This document shows, in pieces, positions 43,590-53,845 of a stretch of 64,000 bases of DNA; position 1 is the first letter of the stretch, and every line of letters starts with the position of its first letter. The DNA is from Lucinisca nassula (taxonomy: Eukaryota; Mollusca; Bivalvia; Lucinida; Lucinidae): assembly GCA_963580285.1 (NCBI GenBank), contig OY757012.1, positions 167,698,652-167,762,651 of the forward strand. The letters are read 5' to 3'. The notes under the pieces were generated by a model. It was given only the letters and a program-made list of their open reading frames with translations. It did not search any database and was not told where the DNA came from. A program made the position numbers and the translations under genes.

Positions 43590-43890
43590 CTTTATAGAAT
43601 AGGGGTAGTTCGAGTTATTGTGTGTTACTTATACTGCTAGCTGAGACACCTAAGTATATATTCTCGCCTTTTTTAAATAAATGTATGCTGTGTGTACTCA
43701 TTAGAATCGCATCAATGAGGCGATTCTAATGAGTACACACAACATATATTTTAAAGTTAAAATGAAACAAACCTCTATAAATTGACCTAAACAATGGAGC
43801 TATAGGAGCAATTCTCTAGGGACCCAAGAATGAGTTCGAATTATCCATGGTTAACGAATTATCCGTATTCGAGTTATCGAAGTTTTACTG
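43590..43890. mobile_element. Family C pogo-like MITE
   Basis: The right end reads as the complement of CAGTAAAACTTCGATAACTC. The left end is GTAGTTCGAGTTATTGTG, approximate. Hairpin at about 43680-43750 with TGTGTACTCATTAGAATCGC and its complement. Confidence 0.7.
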
Positions 43891-43897
43891 CACTTTA

Positions 43898-43904
<7 letters not shown>

Positions 43905-43933
<29 letters not shown>

Positions 43934-43936
43934 TTT
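43905..43936. repeat. ACTT microsatellite
   Basis: About eight ACTT units. Confidence 0.9.
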
Positions 43937-44083
43937 AGGGTCACTGATAATACATTGGCAGTTAAAAGAAAACATCGATGGCTAAAGGTAAGTCCTGATA
44001 GTGAAAAGTAAGCTTTGCCTTGAATCACAGAGTAGATTATATTTTCTAGATCTTTGGGATTATTGATTCCACTGAGCATTTTA

Positions 44084-45490
44084 GCTCACCTGGAACGAAG
44101 GCGCCACGGGAGCTTATAGTATGGTGGGTCGTCCGCCGTTCGTCGTCTGTCCGTCAGCACATTTGACCAGTTATATGTCTGCAGCCTGCTGGATGATTTC
44201 AATCATTTCTTATCTGCAGCATGCCTCTGGTGGGGCATTGATGACATTAGCTTTTTATTAAAATTGATTGACAATTTTGGTTGCTATGGCAACCATAATG
44301 TTCCATAGACTTAAATGGGAAAATACTTGTCATCACCGTAGCGCCTTCAGTTTTGATCCGATCTTTCTGAAACTTATATGTTAGGTGGTTGGGGATAAAA
44401 CCTCGGATTACTTCGACAACCGGCCAAGTTGGTCCATTAATCATAGAGTTACGACCCCTTGATCGCTGAAAGTGCCTATTATTACCTAGTCACCATGGTA
44501 GCCCCTTCAGTTTTAATCGGATCTTTTTGAAACTTACATACAAGTAAGGCAGGGTTTATAGCTTAGATGGATTCAAAAACTAACGATGTTGATTGATTAC
44601 TCATGGAATTATGTTACCCTACTTTGCTGAAAATGCTTATTTTTGAACTTGTCATCACTGAAGACCCTTAAGTTTTGATCGGATCTCCTTATAATTTACA
44701 AACAAGTAAGTCAGGGATAAAAGCTCGGGGGAGTTCGAAAACAGACATGGTCGGCTTATTATTTACGTCCCCTTGACTGCTGAAAATGCCTATTTTTGAC
44801 ATTGTCATCACCATAGCCCCTTCAGTTTTCACCGGATCTTTTAAGTAAGGGATTGAACCTGAGCTGAGTTATGTCCACCTTGATTGCAGAACATGCCTAT
44901 TTTTGACCTGGTCGTCACCGAAGTGCCTTCAGTTTTTATCGGATCTTCATAAAACTTACATGCAAGTAAGTCAGAGAGAGAAAAACGCTTGGATGAGGTG
45001 GAAAACTGATGAGGTAAGCCCATTTATCATGAAGTTATGTTCCTTTGTTTGCTCAAAATGCCCATTTTGATATTGTCATCATCATGAGTCACTAAATTTT
45101 GAACGGAACTTCCTGAAACTTACATGCAAGGTAGGGTAAAAAGCTTGATTGAGTTAGCAAAATAGCATTGTTGGTACATTACTTACAGAGTGAAGTCCCC
45201 TTCTTTGCTGAAAATACCTATTTTGTACCTTGTCATCACTATAAGTCCTTTAGTTTTGATCGAATCTCCCTGAAACTAACATATAAGTATGTTGGGAATA
45301 GAAGTTCGAATGAGTGTGAAAACTGACAATGTCTGCCTATCTCTCATACAGTTACGTCCCCTTGAATGCTGAAAATGCTTGTTTTTGACATTGTCCTCGC
45401 ATACATCCTTCAATAAAGATTGGAGCTTCCTGAACCTTTGAATCTGTTAGCTCAGGTGAGCGGTATAGGACTATCTGGGTCTTCTTGTTT
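44084..45490 (-). mobile_element. Array element with ~160-bp tandem units
   Basis: Left end TTTTAGCTCACCTGGAACG; right end AGCTCAGGTGAGCGGTATAG running to GGGTCTTCTTGTTT. Between them about eight units spaced roughly 150-170 bp (one shortened to 106) carry CCTTCAGTTTTGATCGGATC, CTGAAACTTACATGCAAGTA and GTTACGTCCCCTTGATTGC. Its ends match the much older element at 3977-18063. No coding capacity. Confidence 0.8.
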
Positions 45491-45559
45491 TCCATTGTCG
45501 ATGCGGCCTATTTGACCGAAACTAGAACACGTCACAAGTTTTTGTATATCATGCGATAC

Positions 45560-45840
45560 CATCACGTAAATACACCTATATTATTTTGTACCCCTTGAAC
45601 CCCTTATTTATATAGTAAAACTGGGGTTTTCAGGGGTAAACCTTATTTTTCTTATTTCTGCTCTGAAAAAATAGATTGTGGATACTCGATAGAACCACCT
45701 CGATGAGGCGGTTCTAACGAGTACCTACAATCTATATTTTGAGCAGAAATAAGAAAAAAAGCACAATTTTTCATCTCAAAATTTTCATTTTTTCCTCGAT
45801 AAAGGTTACAATGTATTTGTATAGGCGTGTTTTCGTAAGG
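45560..45840 (+). mobile_element. Hairpin MITE family A
   Basis: CATCACGTAAATACACCTAT to GGCGTGTTTTCGTAAGG. Hairpin near 45655-45750 around GAACCACCTCGATGAGGCGG. C borders both ends. Confidence 0.85.
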
Positions 45841-45899
45841 CAAGCGCATATGCTATTATATATTATTTATTACAACGTAGATCCGATGCGACAGTTTGC

Positions 45900-46330
45900 A
45901 GGCTTGAAATCGATTTAAGCACCCACCACACACACACACACACACATACCCCTTCACCCCCACCCCCAGTGGAATTCGTTTCACTGACCGTTCCAAGGCG
46001 GTTCTTTTGTCGCGGTTTATTTTTGTTATGGTTTGTCTTTGAGTGTGTGTATCGCTTATATTATTTTGTTTTGGATAGCCAGCTGGCCATTTTGTAGCAA
46101 AGTAAATATCCTTTTGGCTTTCCGCTAATGATCTTTCCATTAGAGTCTATGTATTTCATTTTTGTGTTTCCCTTTGGTGTCACTGATGGGAGCTGTTGGT
46201 TAATTGTATCGATTCCTGGTCACTGCCTTCACTTCTATTTTGGTACTTAACCATGTCACGGTTGACAACTTTGCTTTCCTCTTTAAATGCATACCGGTGG
46301 GTCGGGGTTCACACCCTATGATAGATATAA
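45900..46330 (+). mobile_element. Penelope-like 3' region, plus strand
   Basis: AGGCTTGAAATCGATTTAAG, a CA repeat, CCGTTCCAAGGCGGTTC, GGTCACTGCCTTCACTTC at the end. Then a second, coding-end scrap follows (GTCACGGTTGACAACTTTGC), giving another 3'-end-to-coding junction. Confidence 0.65.
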
Positions 46331-46530
46331 AGCATTTCTAAATATCTGGTTGGTTGGGGCTCGACACTTGCTTGTTTCTTGGCCCATTGGGGTTCAACTT
46401 GTGTACTTCTTTTGCTCCAGGTTCAGTGTTACTGACGCCTCAGGGATCTCCCGGTGACTCAACGCATTCTAACTTTTGAGTTCCCATCCCTGTTTCATCA
46501 CAGCCATTTCGGTGACTTTATTATTAATTA

Positions 46531-46931
46531 CAGTCAACCATCTTTATACCGACATTCGTTATAACGGCAAAACTCGTTATAACGGCAATTTCAATGGAAT
46601 GACTACTTTGCTAAAGACTAAGCCTACGTTCCGAGCGGCGTGGGATTCCCTCGGGTTGGAAATGCACAAATCGAATCCATAGTCATGAAAGGGTCTTGCA
46701 ATCTAATACTCCAAGAAACAAATGTTATAGATATTTGTTAGAATCGCCTCACCGAGGCGATTCTAACAAATGTCTATAACATTTGTTTCTTGGAGTGATG
46801 ATGTGGAAAAGACCTTTTAAAACCTCGCCTAATACTCCTAACTGGGATTCTTTATAACGACGAATTCATTATAACGGCACAGTAATAGGGAAAAATACTG
46901 CCGTTATAACGCGGGTCATTTGTATTATAAT
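46531..46931. mobile_element. Family D pogo-like MITE with GCCTC hairpin
   Basis: Begins CAGTCAACCATCTTTATACC after a TA and carries CGTTATAACGGC repeats on both sides. The right end (ACTGCCGTTATAACGCGGG) is inverted but decayed. The centre at about 46709-46797 is a nearly perfect hairpin with outer arms CCAAGAAACAAATGTTATAG and the inner core TTAGAATCGCCTCACCGAGG. The outer arms differ wholly from families A, B and C. Confidence 0.75.
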
Positions 46932-46950
46932 GGGCTGGGAAACCTCGGTC

Positions 46951-47243
46951 CCTGCCCATCGGGGCTTGAAGAAAAAGATGGGCTGCATGAAGCTTCCACG
47001 CAGAGCTGAAACCTACCGCACACGAGTACTGGTATAAAACCGCTTAGAGGATATAAGCCTGCCCAGGCAAAGCGGTGCGTGTTGGATGCTTATAAACCCT
47101 ATTGGTTTCATTGGGCGGCAGGGCTTGAGATGTCTTTTCATCTCAATGTGTGGTAAAAGTTCCACAAAATTGGAAGCAACGTCTCCACAATGACCTATAC
47201 AGTGTTGACGGGGACGTTAAACCTCAAATCAAACAAACAAACA
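46951..47243 (+). repeat. S1 SINE-like element, complete
   Basis: CCTGCCCATCGGGGCTTGAA to GACGTTAAACCTCAAATCAA plus a CAAA tail. A good reference copy. Confidence 0.85.
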
Positions 47244-47250
47244 TTATTAA

Positions 47251-47471
47251 CCCTTTTTGTACCAAATGGAATCTTCCTCCTTATATATAGCAGGGGTTCA
47301 TTTCAAAATTTAGGGATGTCAGATAGTGTTGTCTTCAAAATTTATTTGGAAAATAGCTGAACGTTTTGCAAATGGTGTAGGCCCTGATCAGACGACGCGT
47401 TCCGCGGCGTCTGATCTGGGCCTGCACTATTTCCCAGGGTACGCGTTTGAGGGTTTCTGGTACTTAATGGG
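47251..47471 (+). mobile_element. piggyBac-like MITE, 221 bp
   Basis: TTAA at 47247-47250 and 47472-47475. Same length as the copy at 29982. Palindrome around GACGACGCGTTCCGCGGCGTC. It lies a few bases after the S1 tail. Confidence 0.8.
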
Positions 47472-47475
47472 TTAA

Positions 47476-47896
47476 TTATTACAATGGGCTAGGAGACCAC
47501 CACGCGAGCCGAACAGTCAACAAAATTTGTAAACCGTGGAAAAATGTCATTATCGGAGCCATGTAAGAATTCGCTATGACAAACTGGCGTTAATATAATT
47601 AAAAGATTCAAGTAAATTAATGAATGTTTAATGTTTGTTTTATTATCCTAAGTGTGTCATTTGTTTGGTATGAGCAATCTTCCATTATGCTCTCGGTTTA
47701 CCATGATACTGTTTAATGCATTGGAGGCACTTGTGGGTCGATTGTCTTAAGTGTATGGTGGGCAAATGGTTGTGAACGGTGATTGAGACTATCCTCGTTA
47801 GCCCATGAATTCCTGCATGTTCAGATGTCAGTGTACTTTGGTGAATGATCGATTGTAAATGTCCGAGAAAATTAGCCAAATTCATATTTAAGATAA
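47476..47896. other. Unannotated spacer
   Basis: No gene or repeat recognised. Confidence 0.4.
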
Positions 47897-48163
47897 CATC
47901 ACGAAAACACACCTATATAATTTTGACCCCCTTGAACCCCACTTTTATATAGTAAAACTGGGGTTTCCGGGGGTAAACCCTATTATTCTTATTTCTGCTC
48001 TAAACCATAGACTGTGGGTGCTCGATGAGGCGGTTCTAACGAGTGCCCACAATGTATATTTTGAGCAGAAATAAGAAAAAATATCACAATTTTTCATCAT
48101 AAAATTTTCATTTTTTCGGCGATAAAGGTGGCAATGTATTTGTATAGGCGTGTTTGCGTAATG
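47897..48163 (+). mobile_element. Hairpin MITE family A
   Basis: CATCACGAAAACACACCTAT to GGCGTGTTTGCGTAATG. The hairpin has lost TTAGAACCGCC from its left arm (reads GGTGCTCGATGAGGCGG). A borders both ends. Confidence 0.85.
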
Positions 48164-48194
48164 ATCCACTTTATACAGCACTCTCATGTCACAG

Positions 48195-48498
48195 GGCGGC
48201 CCCCGCCCATAGGGGCTTGAGAAATATATGGGCTGCATGATGCTTCCATGTAGAGCTGAATCCTGCCCGCACACTAGTACTGGTAAACCGCTTAGAGGAA
48301 CTAAGCCTGTCCAGGAACCGCGGTGCGAGACGGACCGTCCATGCTAATAAACCCTATTGGTTTCATTGGGCGACAGGGCTTGAGATGTCATTTCATCTCA
48401 ATGTCGGGTAAAAGTCCCACAAAATTGGAAGCAACGTCTCCAAAATGACCTTTACAGTGTTGACAGGGACGTTAAACCTCAAATCAAACAAACAAATC
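48195..48498 (+). repeat. S1 SINE-like element, complete
   Basis: GCGGCCCCCGCCCATAGGGG to GACGTTAAACCTCAAATCAA with a CAAACAAA tail. One of the least mutated copies. Confidence 0.85.
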
Positions 48499-48752
48499 AT
48501 GTCACAGGGACAAGACCAGTACGCTATAAATATTCGTTATCTGGATTTTATACATGGTCAGCGATAGTCACGTTGACAAACGCAGACGGAAAATTTCGGT
48601 GGTTCGTGACGTTCGTTCATTTAATTTACAGCCGACCATATATTCTAAATATGCAAATGTAACAAGTATAATTTATTATGAATAAAATGTGTTTGTCTGT
48701 CCGTGATCTAACTGAAGCTTTTCTCACCACGTTAACAACACGTGAAGTTAAC

Positions 48753-49075
48753 AAAAAAGAAGTGGAGGCAATAGCCAGGAATCGATACAATTAACCCACA
48801 GCTCCCATCAGAGACACCCAAGGGAAAGAAACACAAACATGAAACAACAGACCCCAAATGGGAACATCAACAGCGGAAAGCCAAAATGACAGTTATTTTC
48901 CCACAAAATGGCTAATAGGCTATCCAAAATTAAATAATACAAGCGACACAAACACCTGAAGACAAACCATAACAAAAATAAACCGCGACAGAAGAACCAC
49001 CCTGGGACGGTCAGCGGAAACGAATTCCACCTTGGGGGGAGGGGGGGGGGCTTAAATCGATTCCACGTGGTCACA
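48753..49075 (-). mobile_element. Penelope-like 3' region fragment
   Basis: AAAAGAAGTGGAGGCAATAG to TCGATTCCACGTGGTCAC, reversed, with a G run at about 49033-49050. Confidence 0.7.
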
Positions 49076-49944
49076 ACAACCTTTTAATCCCGACTCTATA
49101 CAGAGATAACCGGTTGGGGTATATCTCTTTTACTTATATCTACAGACAGGCTCGTGAAGAACTTTGCCATTTACGCGTGTTGTATGCGATACAAACGCGT
49201 ATGTGTTCGTGAAAAAATAAGAGCGTTTCAATCTGCGGTTCATCGCATTCACACGCGATTTTAACGCGTTTAATATTACCAAATGAAAGTGATTATTCGC
49301 GTTTCAGTGCGAGAAACGTTCAAGTATTCAGAATAAGACGAGTAAGTGACGATAAAAAGCGTGAGTGCGAGAGAACAATGGCCAGTCAACATCCTCTTGT
49401 CTGGTATGTTTCACCCTCACGAATTTTCTGCATAATGTGTTTGTGCATTAACGTCGATATTTGTCTTTATTATCAGTAGTGAATCCTTCGGATAAATACA
49501 TCTATATTATATTTAAACAATACAGTTTTTAGCGTTCAGATATGATAACCCACTGGCCAAACCTCTTAATTTTTAATATAATCAGGATTAGCGCAAACAG
49601 TTAGGCAGTATTAACTGGTGGCTATTGAAATGGGGAAGTCTGTGAATACGCAGTTATGTTTTGTTTTTGTCACGCAGGTTACTCTTTTTTTTTTTTTTTG
49701 ATTGGTTGATCTTCAATTACGATTTATAAGCAGTATCGCGTAAAGTAATACGCAGTTACACTGTACGTGCACTGAAAATTTCTTCGCTATCTTTATCTGA
49801 TTAATTGGCAAAACAAAAACTGCATTTGCAACCGAAACGCGCCAAGTTCTTCGCGATTTTATCTGTAATCTAAAACATATCACTGGTACTTGTTAGAACC
49901 GCTTCGAGACAATAAAAACCGACCGAACGTTACAGTAGTTAGCC
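49076..49944. other. Unannotated; CpG-bearing spacer
   Basis: ACGCGT-type words recur at 49175-49270 (TTTACGCGTGT, ACAAACGCGTATG, CACGCGATTTTAACGCGTTT). No gene recognised. Confidence 0.4.
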
Positions 49945-50200
49945 CATATCGAGCCAGTCAGTTTACTTATCCATACTTTCCTGGGCAGGCATATACGTAA
50001 TTGGTTAGCAAGTGAATATTCTTTCGCCAGAAACTCACAACAGCCCTTCTGAAACTAACGGAAGGGAGAAAATGACGTAGAAAGGATTTCGTGATTAATC
50101 TTCACGGAAGAAAGTTGCCGATCCCGGCAGGTATCGAATACGCAATCTCCTGATCACCAGTCAGACGCGCATCCCACTAAGCTACCGAGGCTGGCATTTT
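49945..50200 (-). repeat. S3 tRNA-derived SINE
   Basis: Reversed body (TTTCCTGGGCAGGCATATAC, GCCAGAAACTCACAACAGCC) and tRNA-like head: GGCAGGTATCGAATACGC (B box side) and CCCACTAAGCTACCGAGGC (A box side). The tail at the left is shortened. Confidence 0.75.
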
Positions 50201-50303
50201 GTGATATGAAAACAGCAATAGTATTGTCAGAGATGTATACGATCAGCACAAAGAAAAAAACTTACTTGGTAACAACATGGATGAAAAAGGACAATAATTA
50301 AGA

Positions 50304-50348
50304 TGCATGTAGGGTTGACGGGGACGTTAAACCTCAACACAAACAAAC
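50304..50348 (+). repeat. S1 tail scrap
   Basis: GGGTTGACGGGGACGTTAAACC and CACAAACAAAC only. Confidence 0.6.
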
Positions 50349-50845
50349 CTATCGAATATATTTGTACAAAGTACATGCACTTGGTAACCGCTGAGAAGAG
50401 GTTAGTCACATAAGAACGGTGTAAGTTGGTTAAGTACCCTTCCAGCCCTGAGGTCCTGAAATGAACTACTTCGTCATCAAAATCTTGTACAACTGTGGTG
50501 TTTAGTTAAAATTATTTGCAGGATGACAAAGTAGATCTAGATGAGGCGGCTCGTTCATGGTCATATCATTTCAATCTACAGTGTCTGCATAGGTATATGT
50601 ACAGGTCTGCAGGGCTGAAAGGGCCTACTGTCCGAAATCAATCGAGCAAATGTTTTTCCTTCTAATGTCAATATTTGTTTTCTTACAATACACTGATTGA
50701 TGTCTTTGAGAACACCGAGTTGTGTAACGAACTGGAAAAACGATGGATTGGTTTTGACAGATTGTATGAAAACAATGCTCTCTTCTCTCTAACAGACAGG
50801 CTCATTCTCTCTGACAGACACTCTACTTAGAATGGCTACAAATTT
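50349..50845. other. Unannotated spacer
   Basis: No gene or repeat recognised. Confidence 0.4.
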
Positions 50846-51083
50846 GAACAGATCCATGAAATGCACACCCCGTAATTAGCACCTAAAACTGGGGTTTACG
50901 GTGATATACATTATTTTCCTTATTTCTGCTCCTATACATAGGTTGTGGGTACTCGTTTGAACCGCACCCACAACATTTGTTTGAAGTGAAAATAAGAAAA
51001 ATATTACAGAATTTCATCCGAAAAGTAGCCATTTTTTGCAATGCGAAATAATGCTCTATCTTGCACGGGTGGGTTATCGTTAC
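50846..51083 (+). mobile_element. Family B MITE, hairpin arm deleted
   Basis: GAACAGATCCATGAAATGCA to GGTGGGTTATCGTTACTG. The palindrome reads CTCGTTTGAACCGCACCCAC, so the centre is lost by a deletion between the arms. Confidence 0.8.
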
Positions 51084-51089
51084 TGATAT

Positions 51090-51372
51090 CATCACGAAAA
51101 CAAGCCTACATAATTTTGACCCCCTTGAACCCCACTTTCATATAGTAAAATTGGGTTTACAGGGGTAAACCTTATTTTTCTTATTTCGGCTCTAAAATAT
51201 AGATAGTGGGTACTCGTTAGAACCGCCTCGATGAGGCGGTTCTAACGAGTTCCCACAATCGATTCAGTTTTGAGCAGCAATTAGAAAAATATAATGATTT
51301 TTCATCATAAAATCTTCATTTTTTTCGGCGACAAAAAGTACTATGTATTGATATAGGCGTGTTTTCGTAATG
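51090..51372 (+). mobile_element. Hairpin MITE family A, well preserved
   Basis: CATCACGAAAACAAGCCTAC to GGCGTGTTTTCGTAATG. Hairpin near 51190-51275 with GAACCGCCTCGATGAGGCGG. T borders both ends. It lies 6 bp after a family B copy. Confidence 0.9.
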
Positions 51373-51739
51373 TTAGTTGCGGAAAAATTGTGCTAGTATA
51401 GATACAATAACTATGCTGTTTAAACAGTGAATCTTAAATTGACCGGAACACGGATGACTATTTTATCGTGGCTGCATGAGTCAAACATGTTTATTAATCC
51501 CTAGTGGTTTTGCCATTGATGTTCCCAATCTATTAAATTTTAAACTTTTTGGAACTTTATTTACGCGGGCATAATGCATCGGGAATACGCTGTTAGACCC
51601 TTCAAAATGAAAATAGTTTAATCTGGTTTAAGTTATTCATTTTACCTTTCGCTGATGACAGGGTACTCTTTGGTAAATCCAAAGAGGACCTGAAACATAC
51701 ATTGCAGGATGACAAAGGTATATGTACCTATATATACAT
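51373..51739. other. Unannotated spacer with S3 scrap
   Basis: TTAAATTGACCGGAACACGG near 51430 resembles the S3 body; nothing else recognised. Confidence 0.4.
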
Positions 51740-52430
51740 ATTGGACTCAAATCTCATCTGCAACTAGGTCTATCGGAACCCGAATTTTATGGTGACTTAG
51801 TATATAAATTCAGAAAAATATATAACCGCAATGAATTCAGCACCCAATTTCGTAAAATCATTCTTTGATTTAAAAAGATTGGGTACAACATAAATGTTAT
51901 ATGACAGACTGCATGCATGGTGGTTAACCCATTCACGGTTGACAACTTTGCTTCCCTCTTTAATTGCATGCCGATGGGTCAGGCTTCACCGTTGTCTCAC
52001 CTCTGTGGTTCTTTGATTATTTGTGTTCACGGAGATGTTTCACTGATGAGTTAGGAGGCCTTCATGCGGGCTGAACAAATTATTTGTCTAAATCGCGGCG
52101 GAAGTAAGGGCGAAGATTGTGGCCACGTAAAATCGATTTTTAAGCCCCCCATTGGAAATCTTTCCACTGACCGTTCCAAGGCGGTTCTTCTGTGGCGTTG
52201 TATTTATGTTGTTGTTTGTTACTTACTGTGTGTATCACTTGTGTATTTTAATTTTTGGATGGCCATATGGCCATTTTGTGGGAAAGTAACTGTCCTTATG
52301 GCCTTCCTTTGTTTAGGTTTCCATTATGGTCTGGTCGCTTAATGTTTGTATTTCTTTCCCTTTGGTGTCTTTGATGGGTGGAGTAAGTTAATTGTATCGA
52401 TTCCTGATCTTTGTTTTACTTCTACTTTTC
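51740..52430 (+). mobile_element. Penelope-like element, C-terminal scrap and 3' region
   Basis: The last coding bases (AGGTCTATCGGAACCCGAAT, GACAACTTTGCTTCCCTC) are followed by the 3' region from CACCGTTGTCTCACCTC to TTTGTTTTACTTCTACTTT. About 150 bp between them are deleted. It lies head-to-tail in front of the better copy starting at 52462. Confidence 0.7.
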
Positions 52431-52461
52431 AGATTCTATGACGGTTCCAGCGTAAAGGCTT

Positions 52462-53845
52462 AAATGTGGTCGTTGTTTGACGGCTTCACTATGTTAACAC
52501 TCTTCAGCAAGAACTTGGTGGTACTAAGGCCTATGAACTTCAGCCTTTAGCTGTAGAGAGGGCTTTAGTTGGTTGATGATCTCATTTGTCATTTAGCCAC
52601 CAAGTTTGCTGTCTGTGTTGCAGAGGGCAAAGACAAGCTTCCTACGTTATATTGGTTACCTAAACTTCATAAAAGACCATACAAAGCACGGTTTATTGCA
52701 AATTCAAGCTCTTGTACCACCACTGAACTCTCCAAATTACTAACTTCGTGTTTGACTGCCATCAAAAAACATGTGATAAAATATTGCGACAAAGTCATCG
52801 AAAGATTAGGTAGAAATCTGTTTTGGTCTATAAAATTCTAATGAAGTTTTAAATAAATTGAAAGCCAGGCGTTTTCGTGCTTCCAGTCTGTCTACTTATG
52901 GTTTGTCAACCCTTTACACTACACTTCCTCATAATCGTATAAAAGAAAAAAGTAATGATTTAATTGAATGGACATTTCACAGGGAAGACTTCCTCTATCT
53001 TGCATGTAATGTAAGAAATGCTTTTTTCACTTCTGAAGAGCATAAAAATTATACTTTATGGTCATGTCAGAAAGTGTGTGAAGCTCTCACCTTTCTACTT
53101 GACAATATTTACATAGGATTTGGTACCAAGTTATTTAGACAAGTTGTGGGTATTCCGATGGGTACTATATGCGCACCACTTGTGGCTGATTTGTTTTTGT
53201 TTTGTTATGAGAGAGACTTCATGTTGTCCCTTTCTGCTGAAAACCATTCTGAAATCATTGAAGCTTTTAGCTCCACTTCTAGATATTTGGATGATTTCTT
53301 AAATATTTATAATACCTATTTCGATGGTTTGATCAGTCAAATTTACCCCCGAGAACTTCAGTTAAATAAAGCAAATTCTTCTGATACCGAGGCCCCGTTT
53401 TTGAATTTTCATCTATCTATTGTAGATGGGTTTGTTTCGTGCAAAATTTATGATAAACGCGATGATTTTGATTTTGAGATTGTAAATTTTCCTTTTTGAA
53501 TGGTGATGTTACTCGTGCGCCATCCAATGGCGTTTATATTTCGCAATTAATTCGATTTGCCAGAGTGTGTAGTAATGTATCTGACTTTAACACTCGTAAT
53601 AAATTGTTAACGGCTAAACTTCTTAATCAGGGTTATCGGTACCATAAACTATGGAAAGCCTTTTAAAAATTTTATAGACGTCATTCTGATTTAATTTCAA
53701 AATTCAGTATTGGACTTCAATCTCTTCTGCAACAAGGTCTATCGGAACCCGAATTTTATGGTGACTTAGTATATAAAGTCAGAAAAATATATAACCGCAA
53801 TGACTTCAGCACCCAATTTCGTGAAATCATTCTTCGATATTAAAA
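52462..53845 (+). pseudogene. Penelope-like reverse transcriptase, best copy
   Basis: The intended product is a retroelement reverse transcriptase. Domains seen in order across several frames: an N-terminal stretch (LQQELGGTKAYELQPL), the LPTLYWLPKLHKRPYKARF segment typical of Penelope-like enzymes, then motif A region (here STYGLSTLYTTLP, with the catalytic Asp changed to Gly). Next come motif B GIPMGTICAPLVADLFL, motif C YLDD (RYLDDFLNI), and a C-terminal part to about 53845. Breaks: a stop/frameshift before 52569, a one-base loss near 52835 giving TAA, TGG to TGA near 53498, and TCA to TAA near 53665. The open segments 52569-52841 and 52858-53499 are its two longest fragments. Loss of the motif A Asp shows the copy is catalytically dead. 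No GIY-YIG nuclease was found. Confidence 0.75.

Noticed and set aside
44084..45490. Firm assignment as a Helitron/Helentron
   Set aside because: Internal tandem repeats and stable ends fit, but the terminal CTRR and hairpin hallmarks and a Rep/helicase partner were not seen.
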